Source: CAYSCX01 sp964429575
GTDB taxonomy: Bacteria > Desulfobacterota > Binatia > Binatales > Binataceae
Length of the DNA: 64,000 nt
Assembly (NCBI GenBank): GCA_964429575.1
Contig: CAYSCX010000001.1
Span: forward strand, 1 to 64,000
Direction: 5' to 3'
Shown in pieces: positions 50,329 through 59,290 of the stretch (position 1 is the stretch's first letter; every line of letters begins with the position of its first letter). The notes beneath the pieces are model-generated. The model was not told where the DNA came from, searched no databases, and was given only the letters and a program-made list of their open reading frames with translations. The position numbers were made by a program, and so were the translations under genes.

Positions 50329-51537
50329 GTGCGCTACCTGATCGGCAGATACCACGAAATCGCGCTCAAAGGGCGCAACCGCTGGCGCTTCGTCGAGCAG
50401 CTCAAACAAAACGTTCGCGCGGCGTTCGCGGATATCCAAATCGGCAGCGTGCGCGGCGTCGGTCCCCGCGTGATAGTCGAGCTCGGAGACGGCGTCAGCG
50501 ACGCACTTGCCGCGGAGCGCGGTGCGCTCTTGTTCGGGCTTGAAAATCTCTCGGTCAGCTATCCGGTCGCGCTCGACATGGAAGCGATCGCGGCGGAAGC
50601 GATTGAACGGGCGCGCGGCCATCGCGCGCAAACGTTTCGCGTCAGCGCTCGGCGCGAAGAAAAGCACTTTGCGCTCAATTCGATGGAGATCGAGCGCGCG
50701 GTCGGTGCGGCGATGGTTGCGGCGCTCGGACTCAAGGTCGATCTCAAGCGGCCCGAACTCAACATTTCGATCGAAATCATGGCTGACCGGGCGATGGTGT
50801 CGGCAGGAAAGCTGCAAGGTGCGGGCGGACTTCCGGTCGGCTCGACTGGCCGCGCGACCGCGCTCCTTTCCGGCGGTATCGACTCGCCGGTCGCTGCATA
50901 CCGGATGATGCGCCGCGGGCTTCGGCTCAACTTCGTCCACTTTCACAGCCACCCGCTGGTGTCGTCAGCGAGCCGTGACAAGGCGCGCGAGCTCGTGGAG
51001 CACCTGACGCGTTACCAGTTCAACTCGAGCCTTTGCCTGGTGCCATTCGCGCCGCTCCAGCGCGAGATCGTTGCGCATGCGCCCAAGGCATTGCGCGTCG
51101 TTCTCTACCGCCGCTTCATGATCCGAATCGCGTGCGCGGTTGCACGGCGTGCCGAGGCTACCGCATTGGTCACCGGCGAGAGCCTCGGCCAAGTCGCATC
51201 ACAGACGCTCGGCAACATGACGGTCATCGAAAAGGCGTCGAGCCTGCCACTGCTGCGTCCGCTGGTCGGCATGGACAAGAACGAAATTGTCGCGCAGGCG
51301 CGCGTGCTGGGCACCTTCGAAACGTCGATACTGCCCGATGAAGATTGTTGCTCGCTGTTCGTACCGCGGCATCCCGAGACCAACGCGCGGCCCGAGGCGG
51401 TCGAACGCGCTGAGGTGCAGTTTGATATCGAGCGGATGGTCGCCGATGCGACGCGCGGAATCGAGGTGGTGCGCTTCGAGTTTCCAGTTCGCGCGGCTGC
51501 TTCCGACGGTGCGCGCACCAAGGCGACTGTGCACTGA
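50329..51537 (+). CDS. thiI: tRNA 4-thiouridine synthase ThiI (without rhodanese domain)
   Basis: 402-residue ThiI: N-terminal ferredoxin-like and THUMP part (Y-H-E-I-A-L-K-G-R-N-R-W, R-V-S-A-R-R), then the PP-loop A-L-L-S-G-G-I-D-S-P-V-A-A-Y for adenylation of U8. It stops after the AANH domain, so it lacks the C-terminal rhodanese of the E. coli enzyme. Sulfur must come from another persulfide carrier. GTG start. The adjacent persulfide dioxygenase-rhodanese gene may be related. Confidence 0.94.
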   Translation: MRYLIGRYHEIALKGRNRWRFVEQLKQNVRAAFADIQIGSVRGVGPRVIVELGDGVSDALAAERGALLFGLENLSVSYPVALDMEAIAAEAIERARGHRAQTFRVSARREEKHFALNSMEIERAVGAAMVAALGLKVDLKRPELNISIEIMADRAMVSAGKLQGAGGLPVGSTGRATALLSGGIDSPVAAYRMMRRGLRLNFVHFHSHPLVSSASRDKARELVEHLTRYQFNSSLCLVPFAPLQREIVAHAPKALRVVLYRRFMIRIACAVARRAEATALVTGESLGQVASQTLGNMTVIEKASSLPLLRPLVGMDKNEIVAQARVLGTFETSILPDEDCCSLFVPRHPETNARPEAVERAEVQFDIERMVADATRGIEVVRFEFPVRAAASDGARTKATVH

Positions 51538-51606
51538 GATCGTTTGAGCGCAGGCGGTTCACTTTTCAGCTGACGCGGCGGTATATTCGCCGCAGGACCG
51601 ATCGCG

Positions 51607-52647
51607 ATGCAGTTCCGCGAACTGAACAATCTGAAGTGCAAAACCTATCTCGGCGTGTGCGAACACACGCGGCGCGCGATCATCATCGATCCGCTGCGCG
51701 AGAAGATTGAGCGCTACCTCGGGGCGCTCGCCTACCAGAATTGGCGGTTGGATTTGATCGTCGATACGCACACGCACGCAGACCATCGTAGCGGCGCCGC
51801 CGAGCTTTCCGATCTCACTGACGCGCCGGTTGCCATGCACCGGCGCGCGCCCGCGCCGTACGTGAAGCGCCACGTTGAGGACGGCGATGTGCTTGCGGTC
51901 GGCGAATGCTCGCTCAAGGTTCTCTACACGCCCGGCCACACTCCCGATTCGATTAGCCTCGCAGGCGACGATCGCGTCTTCACTGGCGATGTGCTTCTGA
52001 TTCATGGCACCGGGCGCGCCGATTTTGCTGGCGGCGATCCTGGTGATCAATATGACGCGATCACGAAGAAGCTTTTCACGCTGCCCGACGCGACCCTGGT
52101 TTTTCCCGCGCATGACTATCGCGGCCACACCAAATCGACGATCGGTGAGGAGAAGCGCTCGAATCCGCGCCTCGCGGGCCGCACCCGCGGCCAATACGTC
52201 GAGCTCATGAACAATCTCGGTCTTCCGCTGCCAGACAAAATCCAGGAAGCGCTGCAGCCGAATCAAAGCGCGATCGACGACTCGACGCTGAACTTCCCGA
52301 CCTACTCGCAACTCAACGCGGTGCGCCAGTTGACGCCGCAGGAAGTCGCCGCGCGGCTCGAGGCGCCGACGCCGCCTATCCTGGTGGACGTGCGCGAGGA
52401 AGCGGAATACCACGGTGATCTTGGGCACGTTGCGGCCAGCAGGCTGATCCCATTGGGCGAACTGACCGAGCGCGCGCCAGTTGAGCTTGGGGATCTGAAG
52501 GACCGCGACATCATCGCGATTTGCCGGGTCGGCGTGCGCAGCAGCACCGCCGCGGCGATTCTCACCGGCCTGGGCTTTGACCGCGTGTGGAACATGAAGG
52601 GCGGAATGCTCGACTGGAACGAAGCGCGCCTGCCGGTTGAGCATTAG
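51607..52647 (+). CDS. Persulfide dioxygenase (ETHE1-like) fused to rhodanese
   Basis: 346-residue two-domain sulfur enzyme. Residues 1-240 form a metallo-beta-lactamase fold with T-H55-T-H57-A-D59-H60, G-H-T-P-D-S-I, G-T-G-R-A-D-F and P-A-H-D-Y-R-G, the ETHE1 iron and substrate motifs. Residues 250-345 are a rhodanese with C306-R-V-G-V-R-S in the active loop. This plan matches bacterial PDO-rhodanese (PRF) fusions, which oxidise glutathione persulfide to sulfite and make thiosulfate. It lies 69 bases after thiI on the same strand. Confidence 0.93.
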   Translation: MQFRELNNLKCKTYLGVCEHTRRAIIIDPLREKIERYLGALAYQNWRLDLIVDTHTHADHRSGAAELSDLTDAPVAMHRRAPAPYVKRHVEDGDVLAVGECSLKVLYTPGHTPDSISLAGDDRVFTGDVLLIHGTGRADFAGGDPGDQYDAITKKLFTLPDATLVFPAHDYRGHTKSTIGEEKRSNPRLAGRTRGQYVELMNNLGLPLPDKIQEALQPNQSAIDDSTLNFPTYSQLNAVRQLTPQEVAARLEAPTPPILVDVREEAEYHGDLGHVAASRLIPLGELTERAPVELGDLKDRDIIAICRVGVRSSTAAAILTGLGFDRVWNMKGGMLDWNEARLPVEH

Positions 52648-52676
52648 GGTTGCGCGCACGGAGGAGGAACCGAGGA

Positions 52677-53090
52677 ATGGATCGACCCTTCACAATCGCG
52701 GAACTCGACCACGTCGTGCTGCGTTGCCGCGATCAGGCCCGCGCGCTCGAGTTCTACACCGGCATGCTCGGCATGAAGGAAGAGCGGCGCATCGATGCGA
52801 TCGGACTCATCCAACTGCGCGCGGGGCGCAGCATGGTTGACTTGGTGCCGATGCGCGAAGAGCGCGACGACTCGCGGCGCAACGTCGATCATGTGTGCCT
52901 CGCGATCGACGCCTCGGATATGCACGCTGTCGCGCGCCACCTCAGCGAGCGCGGGGCAACCGTGATCGGCGACCCGTCGATGCGATACGGTGCGCACGGG
53001 ATGGGGCTTTCGATCTACATCAACGATTCGGAGGGCAACGTCGTCGAGCTGAAGCAGGTTTCAGGCGCGGGCAACCCGCCGGTCCGCTAG
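52677..53090 (+). CDS. VOC/glyoxalase-fold protein
   Basis: 137-residue vicinal-oxygen-chelate protein with paired beta-alpha-beta-beta units. E-L-D-H-V-V-L-R-C-R starts it, A-L-E-F-Y-T-G-M-L-G-M follows, N-V-D-H-V-C-L-A opens the second unit, and I-N-D-S-E-G-N-V-V-E-L-K ends it. The His and Glu metal ligands (H in L-D-H and V-D-H, E in V-V-E-L) are present. Start after a GAGG site; upstream open codons are not used. Lactoylglutathione lyase or a ring-cleaving dioxygenase are both possible. Confidence 0.9.
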   Translation: MDRPFTIAELDHVVLRCRDQARALEFYTGMLGMKEERRIDAIGLIQLRAGRSMVDLVPMREERDDSRRNVDHVCLAIDASDMHAVARHLSERGATVIGDPSMRYGAHGMGLSIYINDSEGNVVELKQVSGAGNPPVR

Positions 53091-53185
53091 GCGGCGGAAA
53101 TTGCGGCGCGTAAGGGGAACTTGTTTTTGGCTCGCATGACATTAGAATCGTACCGCTTTCCCAAACCGGAGAGGGGATACTCAAG

Positions 53186-54358
53186 ATGATGAATCTTCAT
53201 GCGGCGGCCAGTCGCTTCGCGATTACTGCCGCGCTCACAGCTTCTTTCGCGATCGCGGGATGCGGCGGCAACTCGCCGAGCAACGCCGCGCGCAAATATG
53301 TCGAGAACTTGAAGGGCTTCAACTACCGAGAGTGCTACCTGCAGCTTTCACACCAGGATCAGCTCGACGTGCCCCGCGAACAGTTTCTGACCCAGATTCC
53401 GCTCGCGCCGCGCGTAAGCCGCGACTGGTTCAAGTCGGTGGTCTCGACCGCCAAGTATGAAGTCGGTGAGGGGAAAGCCGACGGCGACAAGGCCAACGTG
53501 AAGGTTACGGTTACCCGCGTTGATCTGCCGCTATGGGAGCGGACAATCGATGCGACCGTTCCCAATGCCGATGCCGCCCATCCGGCGGCGCAGTCGTCGC
53601 TTGCCTCCGGCACTTTCCCGGTAGCGACATTCGACGACAACATCGCGCTGGTGAAGCAGGGCGACGAGTGGCGCCTGCACGTGAACTTTCCGCAGAAGGA
53701 TGCCGCCGCGAAGCTGCGCAAGCAGGCGCTCGAGGAATACCACAAACACGATTACGACAAGGCGATTGAGACCTTCAAAGCCGCGCTCGCGGAACTCGAC
53801 AAAGACGTCGCGACCGGAAACGACGGCCTCAAGTACGCCATCGGCCGTGAACTAGCGCACGTGGAGCGCGTCAAGGCGGAGATTCCCGAGGCGACCGCGT
53901 ACCTGGAGAAACTCAAGGTCGAGGACGTGGATATGAAGATGGGCGCGTCGCGCACGCCGGGCATCTTCGGCAAGATCACCAACACCGGCGACAAAGCGAT
54001 CGACGAAGTCCAGATGACGGTCATCTATTACACCGGTAGCGGCAAGAAAAAGAAGGAAGTATTCAGCGAGGTTCACACTCCGATCGCGACGCCGCTGGAG
54101 TTCACGGACTTCGCGCGCCCGGTGCTGCCCTTTGTGCCAGGCGAGGCGCGCAATTTTGGCTTCCGTCTGCAGGCGGAGCCGGACGTGATGCAGAAAGCGC
54201 AGCCCGACTTGACGCTGACGGCGATCGTCTTTACGGACTCCTTCGCGCCGCTTCCAAAGCTGCCGGAGCCGTCACCGTCGCCGGCGGCGAGCCCTGCGGC
54301 CGGAGGCTCGCCGGCCGCGGCCGCATCGCCCTCCGCGGCGCCAGCCGCGAAGCCGTAA
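53186..54358 (+). CDS. Lipoprotein with FxLYD-like domain
   Basis: 390-residue exported protein. The signal ends F-A-I-A-G-C, a good lipobox. The mature protein has a DUF4878-like cystatin-like region (Y-V-E-N-L-K-G-F-N-Y-R-E-C), a TPR-like helix pair (E-E-Y-H-K-H-D-Y-D-K-A-I-E-T-F-K) near 190-210, and a beta part G-K-I-T-N-T-G-D-K-A-I-D-E-V-Q of FxLYD type. The tail is low-complexity Ala/Pro/Ser. Probably anchored in the outer membrane. Function unknown. Confidence 0.8.
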   Translation: MMNLHAAASRFAITAALTASFAIAGCGGNSPSNAARKYVENLKGFNYRECYLQLSHQDQLDVPREQFLTQIPLAPRVSRDWFKSVVSTAKYEVGEGKADGDKANVKVTVTRVDLPLWERTIDATVPNADAAHPAAQSSLASGTFPVATFDDNIALVKQGDEWRLHVNFPQKDAAAKLRKQALEEYHKHDYDKAIETFKAALAELDKDVATGNDGLKYAIGRELAHVERVKAEIPEATAYLEKLKVEDVDMKMGASRTPGIFGKITNTGDKAIDEVQMTVIYYTGSGKKKKEVFSEVHTPIATPLEFTDFARPVLPFVPGEARNFGFRLQAEPDVMQKAQPDLTLTAIVFTDSFAPLPKLPEPSPSPAASPAAGGSPAAAASPSAAPAAKP

Positions 54359-54409
54359 GGATCATGCGGGCGGCTTGACGCGTCGCGCTGGCGCCGGAAG
54401 GCTTGAACC

Positions 54410-55315
54410 GTGCCGGCTACGCTCACCGTCGCGATACCGACGCACAACCGCGCGGCCTCGTTGCGCGATACGCTCGCGAGCATCCTCGCGCAGCGCCTGC
54501 CGCCAGAAGTCAGTGCGGACTGCGTTGTAATCGACAACGCATCGAGCGACGATACGCCCGCCACGGTTGAAGCGGCGGCGCGCGGCGCTCGGTTGCCGAT
54601 TCGACTCGTGTTCGAACCTCGTCTCGGCTCCAGCTCCGCGCGAAACCGAGCGCTCGATGAAACCGGTTCCGACTACCTCTTCTTTCTCGACGATGACGCC
54701 GTCGCCGCGCCTGATTGGGCCGCGGAACTGCTCGCGGCGATCCAGCTTCGCAAACTCGATGCGGCGTGCGGCGCGGTCTTGCCGAGCTGGACTGCGCCGC
54801 CTCCGCCGTGGCTCGGGCCGAGCCTGTATTCCAAGCTCGCGGTGCACGACGAGCGCACGCTCGCCGGTCCGGTTTCCGCACTCGAGGTGTTGTCCAACTA
54901 TTACAGTGCGAATGTCGGATTTCGCCGAGCGGCATTCGAACGATTTGGACGGTTTCGCGAAGACCTCGGAGTCGTCGGCGGGCGCCCGTTTTCGGGCGAG
55001 GACACCGAGCTGTTCGCACGAATCATCGCCGGCGGGGGACGACTTGGTTTCGCGCCACGCGCGGTTGTCCACCACACGATAGGGCCCGAGCGCATGACGC
55101 GGGGATACCTGGCGCGCAAGAGTTTCGCATTTGGGATGGGAAGCGCGGTCGCCGGCGGCAAGAGCCACAACCGTATCGACAAGCTCGCACGCAACGTTGT
55201 GCGGCTCGCCGGCGCGGCGCTGCGCGGTGACGCGGAGCGCGTCGTGTATCACGAACTCGAGTGCGCGAATTTTTTAGGATACTGGCGTGGCCGCCTGCTG
55301 CGCCGCCGCGCTTGA
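54410..55315 (+). CDS. Family 2 glycosyltransferase
   Basis: 301-residue GT-A glycosyltransferase. It starts with GTG (T-V-A-I-P-T-H-N-R-A-A-S-L), has V-I-D-N-A-S-S-D-D-T, G-S-S-S-A-R-N-R-A-L, and Y-L-F-F-L-D-D-D as the nucleotide-sugar metal motif. G-G-R-P-F-S-G-E-D-T-E-L-F holds the acceptor-side E-D. A short C-terminal helix with Arg residues may touch the membrane. Its product could be a cell-surface glycan. Ends flush with the convergent Nudix gene. Confidence 0.92.
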   Translation: MPATLTVAIPTHNRAASLRDTLASILAQRLPPEVSADCVVIDNASSDDTPATVEAAARGARLPIRLVFEPRLGSSSARNRALDETGSDYLFFLDDDAVAAPDWAAELLAAIQLRKLDAACGAVLPSWTAPPPPWLGPSLYSKLAVHDERTLAGPVSALEVLSNYYSANVGFRRAAFERFGRFREDLGVVGGRPFSGEDTELFARIIAGGGRLGFAPRAVVHHTIGPERMTRGYLARKSFAFGMGSAVAGGKSHNRIDKLARNVVRLAGAALRGDAERVVYHELECANFLGYWRGRLLRRRA

Positions 55316-55729
55316 TCAGGCGCGCACGTAGTCGAGAATTCGACGCCGCAATATCCCCGCGAGATATGGAATGAGGTCAAGCGCGGCGAGCTCCTCGAGC
55401 GTCACCCATCGTGACTCTTCGTGCTCCTCGGGGCGAAGCACCGCGCGCTGATAGACGGCGAGACGGCACACATAGATCGCCTGCACGTACGGCTGCGCGG
55501 GCGTCTTGTGAACGCAAAGCAGACGATCGATGGCCACCTCGAGACCGGTCTCCTCTTTAATCTCTCGCGCAAGGCACTCCTCGACATCTTCGCCGAGCGC
55601 GAGGTGGCCGCCGGGCAGATCCCAAGCGCCCGGCTGGTACGACATCCGGGCCGCACGCCGCAGCACGAGCATCCGCCCGCGGCTCGCAATCACGCCGTGA
55701 ACGCCGATAAAAAATTTCTCTTCCGCCAT
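55316..55729 (-). CDS. Nudix hydrolase (MutT-like)
   Basis: 137 residues with a full Nudix box: G-G-H-L-A-L-G-E-D-V-E-E-C-L-A-R-E-I-K-E, then E-T-G-L. The preceding L-R-R-A-A-R-M-S-Y-Q-P-G-A-W-D-L-P is a typical lead-in. Start at MAEEKFFIGV; a 12-codon extension upstream has no likeness. Substrate unknown, probably a nucleoside diphosphate derivative. Confidence 0.92.
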   Translation of the reverse strand: MAEEKFFIGVHGVIASRGRMLVLRRAARMSYQPGAWDLPGGHLALGEDVEECLAREIKEETGLEVAIDRLLCVHKTPAQPYVQAIYVCRLAVYQRAVLRPEEHEESRWVTLEELAALDLIPYLAGILRRRILDYVRA

Positions 55730-55850
55730 TCGATCGATGCGCGATGGTCGCGCGCCGCGGGGCAATTATACGCGGCCTCGAATCTCCACGCAGTTGTCGG
55801 CCCGCGACACCGCCCGTTACGATGACCGCGACGACCCGGAGGATGACGCC

Positions 55851-57080
55851 ATGGAGAAGTCGGAGTTTTACCGCGACGCGCGCAATGATCTGACCGGCCC
55901 GCTTGCCGGCGTACGCGTTGTCGAAGCGACCACTACGTGGGCCGGCCCGATGTGCGGCTGCATCCTTGCGGACCTCGGCGCTGACGTCATCAAGATCGAC
56001 GCGCTTGAGGGCGACGTCATACGCCGGCTTCCTCCGGCGCTGCCCGGCTCGCCAAAGCGCGTGAGCATTTGGCACGCGACGTTGAGCCGCAACAAGCGCA
56101 ACTTGACGCTCGATCTCCGCCACGCCGAGGGCCGCTCGATCTTTCTAAGGCTCGCGGCGCGCTCCGACATCGTGGTTGAAAACTTCCGGCCGGGAACGAT
56201 GGCGAAGTGGAAGCTCGGATATTCTGAGGTGCGCGCGGTCAAATCCGACATCGTCTATGTCTCGATCAGCGGCTTCGGACAGTTCGGACCATCGCACTCG
56301 CGCGTCGGTTACGATCCGCTCGCGCAGGCGGAGGGCGGATTCATGTCGCTCAACGGCGAAGTCAACGGACCGCCCATCAAGGCCGCGACGTTTCTTTGCG
56401 ATGACTTGGCCGGCATGCACGGCGCGATCGGAGCGCTCGCCGCACTGCGCCATCGCGACGCGACCGGCGAGGGGCAGCACGTCGATGTGGCGCTGCTCGA
56501 CGCGATGTTGTTCCAGTCCGACGGCTATCTAACCTTCGGCGCGCTCGGCCTCGCCCTCCCGCGCATGGGCAACGAGTTCGACTTCTCGGTGCCGACCAAC
56601 ACGTTCAAGTGCCGCGACGGAACCGTGATGGCGGGTGTGTTGCTCGACACGCACTGGAAGTTGCTATCGCGCATGATCGGGCGTCCCGAGCTTGCGGACG
56701 ATGCGCGCTTCGCGAATCTCGCGGGCCGGCAGGCGAATCGTGGGGAGTGCAACGCGCTGGTTGGCCAGTGGTGCGCGGGGCGTACGGTCGCGGAAGTCGT
56801 CGCGACCTTTGCGGAGCACGGAGTTCCATGCGCGCATGTGCGGAGCTACGCCGACGCGGCGCGCGATCCGCACGTGATCGAGCGCGACATGCTGCAAAGC
56901 GCAGTGCTCGAAGACGGCAGCGCGGCCCCCGTCACCGGCCCCGCCGCGAAATTCTCGCGCACGCCGACGCGGGTTCGTACCGGCGCACCTGCTCTGGGAG
57001 CCAACACTGATGAGATTCTGGAGGAGCTGGGAATCGACGCGCCTGCCCGCCAGCGCCTCCGCGATTCGAAGGTGATATGA
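55851..57080 (+). CDS. CaiB/BaiF CoA-transferase family III protein
   Basis: 409-residue CoA-transferase: L-A-G-V-R-V-V-E-A-T-T-T-W-A-G-P, G-A-D-V-I-K-I-D, S-R-N-K-R-N-L-T-L-D-L-R, and V-E-N-F-R-P-G-T-M. The catalytic Asp lies in Y-D-P-L-A-Q-A-E-G-G. CCGGAGG precedes the ATG. It is distinct from the other CaiB protein of the window and stands alone, ending 6 bases before the convergent PD-(D/E)XK gene. Confidence 0.94.
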   Translation: MEKSEFYRDARNDLTGPLAGVRVVEATTTWAGPMCGCILADLGADVIKIDALEGDVIRRLPPALPGSPKRVSIWHATLSRNKRNLTLDLRHAEGRSIFLRLAARSDIVVENFRPGTMAKWKLGYSEVRAVKSDIVYVSISGFGQFGPSHSRVGYDPLAQAEGGFMSLNGEVNGPPIKAATFLCDDLAGMHGAIGALAALRHRDATGEGQHVDVALLDAMLFQSDGYLTFGALGLALPRMGNEFDFSVPTNTFKCRDGTVMAGVLLDTHWKLLSRMIGRPELADDARFANLAGRQANRGECNALVGQWCAGRTVAEVVATFAEHGVPCAHVRSYADAARDPHVIERDMLQSAVLEDGSAAPVTGPAAKFSRTPTRVRTGAPALGANTDEILEELGIDAPARQRLRDSKVI

Positions 57081-57086
57081 GCTGCG

Positions 57087-57716
57087 TCAGGAGCTTGAGC
57101 GATTTCGTGGAGATAACGAGCTTACTTCCCACAGGAATATCCGGCCTGCCGCAAACACCGGATGCACGAGGTCCGTCATGGGCGACACGTGCCTCGCTTT
57201 GATTCGCACCTTGGTCGCTGCGAGGATTTCGAAAGAATTGATGATGACGTCTAGCGGACGTCGAACGTCCTCGAATCCATATATCAGAATCACTGTCTGC
57301 CCTGCGAAGCCTGCGTCTACGAGCTTGCTGCAATCGGACAACGCGCTCCGGTCGTTTTCATACGGTGACAGAATGTCCTTGATCGAAGTGTCGTCTGGTT
57401 TCCCGTTGTCTCCGCTGAGACGGGCCATCTTGACCTCGACGGCTAGTATCGGTGGTTGCCCGAGTGCTAAGTCACATCGCCGTCGCCCGCTCGGATAGGC
57501 GACATCAGTGTTCAATAGGTCATAGGTGTCAGCTCTGATGCGTTTGAGTTGAGCGACTGTGAGTGCGACCGCGTCATCTTCCGCGTGCGGACCAATTCCA
57601 GGCTTGTAAGTTCGAGTCTTCGACTTGTTCGAAGCCTGGGGACGCAACGCATCGGCTGTCTTCATTGCACCAGCGAAGTCAGCCGTGAATTGAGACAGGT
57701 CGATTCCTGCTTTCAT
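57087..57716 (-). CDS. Orphan PD-(D/E)XK nuclease-like protein
   Basis: 209-residue protein I do not recognise by name. D82 in R-R-R-C-D-L-A-L, then E94 and K96 in L-A-V-E-V-K-M-A-R, give D-x11-E-x-K, the catalytic pattern of restriction-type nucleases. A following K-D-I-L-S-P-Y-E-N-D-R-S-A-L-S-D and V-I-L-I-Y-G-F-E-D strand fit that fold. Its DNA is visibly less GC-biased than the neighbouring genes, suggesting transfer. It begins 5 bases after the HyuB stop. No methyltransferase is nearby, so it is not a complete restriction system. Confidence 0.55.
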   Translation of the reverse strand: MKAGIDLSQFTADFAGAMKTADALRPQASNKSKTRTYKPGIGPHAEDDAVALTVAQLKRIRADTYDLLNTDVAYPSGRRRCDLALGQPPILAVEVKMARLSGDNGKPDDTSIKDILSPYENDRSALSDCSKLVDAGFAGQTVILIYGFEDVRRPLDVIINSFEILAATKVRIKARHVSPMTDLVHPVFAAGRIFLWEVSSLSPRNRSSS

Positions 57717-57721
57717 ACGAT

Positions 57722-59290
57722 TCACCGGTGCCGCCCCCAGCCACCGCCTCCGGGCGTCTCCACGCGCACGCGGTCGCCCGCACCAAGCGTAGCGTTCGTT
57801 TTGCCCGGGAGCTTTGTCCGACGGCCGCGCCGTACGAGAAAATTCGCGCCGTTTGCGCCGTCGCCACCGCCCGCGAGCCCCCACGGTTTGATCGTTCGAC
57901 GCTCGGTAAGCAGGCTGACCTGCGACTCGACCAGGCATTCGAGTTCGCGCACCAGTCCGTCGCCGCCGCGCGCCGCGCCGCGGCCGCCCGATCCGCGCCG
58001 AATCCGATACTCCGTGATGCGCATCGGGTAATACGCCTCCAGTGCTTCGACCGGCGTGTTGAGCGTGTTCGTCATGTGAGTGTGAATCCCCGACGCACCA
58101 GGATGGCCGGGTCCCGCGCCGGCACCGCCCGCGATCGTTTCGTAGTAGGTGAAGTGACGGTTGCGGAATCGATCGAAGCCGCCGACGGTCAGATTCGACA
58201 TCGATCCCGAGCTTGCGGCCGCGATTCTTTCCGGCGCCGCCTTCGCAAGTGCGCGGAACAATACATCAACGATACGCTGCGACGTCTCCACGTTCCCGCC
58301 CGCGACCGCAGCAGGCGCGAGCGCGTTCACTATCGATCCGGGCGGCGCGATCATTTTGATTGGCCGCATCAGCCCTTGGTTGGCCGGGACTTCTTCGTCG
58401 GCGATGCACTTCATCACGTAAAAAGTGGCCGACAGCGTGATCGCATAGTTCGCATTGACCGAGCCACGCACCTGCGGCGCGGAGCCGGTGAAGTCGACAG
58501 TTGCGCGGCCGTTTCCGATTCGCACCGAAACTTCGATCGGAATCTTGACCGCACCGACGCCGTCATCATCGAGATAGTCGCGTGCGCGGTACACGCCTGG
58601 CTTGATTTTTCGGAGCGAGGCGCTCATCAACCGCGCCGCGTACTCCTTGAGCGCGTCCATCGCCGCAGCCACCTCGCGCCGCCCCACCGTCTTGACCAGC
58701 GCGCGCAGGCGATCCTCGCCCGCGCCGAGCGCCGCGATTTGAGCGCGCAGGTCGCCCTCGCGCTCCTCGCTGACGCGCGTGTTGGCGAGAAACAGCGCCA
58801 ACACGTCGCGAGCCGGCTTTCCGCCGACCACCATCTTCACCGGCGGCAGCCGGAAACCCTCCTGGTAGATCTCGGTCGAAAGCGCCATCGAACCCGGCGA
58901 CATGCCGCCGATATCGGCGTGATGCGCGCGGTTGGCGGCGAATGCGAACGGCTTGCGTTCGCCCACGAGGAAGATCGGCGCGACCATCGTGAGGTCGGGC
59001 AGATGAGTCCCGCCCGCGAACGGATCGTTCAACGCTGCGATGTCGCCTGGCGCAAGCTCGAGCCTGTCGATCGCCGCGCGCACCGAAAGCGGCGTCGAAC
59101 CGAGATGCACCGGGATGTGCGCCGCCTGCGCGACCAGCTCGCCACGCGCATCGAAAACTGCGCACGAGAAGTCGTGGCGCTCCTTGATATTCGGCGAGTA
59201 TGCGGTTTGGCCGAGCACCACGCCCATCTCCTCGGCGATTTCCGCGAGGCGATTGTTCATCACCGCGAGCGCGACCGCGTCGAGCTTCAT
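57722..59290 (-). CDS. hyuB: Hydantoinase B/oxoprolinase family protein
   Basis: 522-residue HyuB subunit. Start K-L-D-A-V-A-L-A-V-M-N-N-R-L-A-E-I-A-E-E-M; core P-V-H-L-G-S-T-P-L, G-D-I-A-A-L-N-D-P-F-A-G-G-T-H-L-P-D and N-R-A-H-H-A-D-I-G-G-M metal and substrate motifs. The C-terminal part has G-G-G-G-W-G. HyuA-HyuB use ATP to open cyclic amides such as oxoproline or hydantoin. ATGA-type overlap with hyuA shows coupling. Confidence 0.93.
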   Translation of the reverse strand: MKLDAVALAVMNNRLAEIAEEMGVVLGQTAYSPNIKERHDFSCAVFDARGELVAQAAHIPVHLGSTPLSVRAAIDRLELAPGDIAALNDPFAGGTHLPDLTMVAPIFLVGERKPFAFAANRAHHADIGGMSPGSMALSTEIYQEGFRLPPVKMVVGGKPARDVLALFLANTRVSEEREGDLRAQIAALGAGEDRLRALVKTVGRREVAAAMDALKEYAARLMSASLRKIKPGVYRARDYLDDDGVGAVKIPIEVSVRIGNGRATVDFTGSAPQVRGSVNANYAITLSATFYVMKCIADEEVPANQGLMRPIKMIAPPGSIVNALAPAAVAGGNVETSQRIVDVLFRALAKAAPERIAAASSGSMSNLTVGGFDRFRNRHFTYYETIAGGAGAGPGHPGASGIHTHMTNTLNTPVEALEAYYPMRITEYRIRRGSGGRGAARGGDGLVRELECLVESQVSLLTERRTIKPWGLAGGGDGANGANFLVRRGRRTKLPGKTNATLGAGDRVRVETPGGGGWGRHR

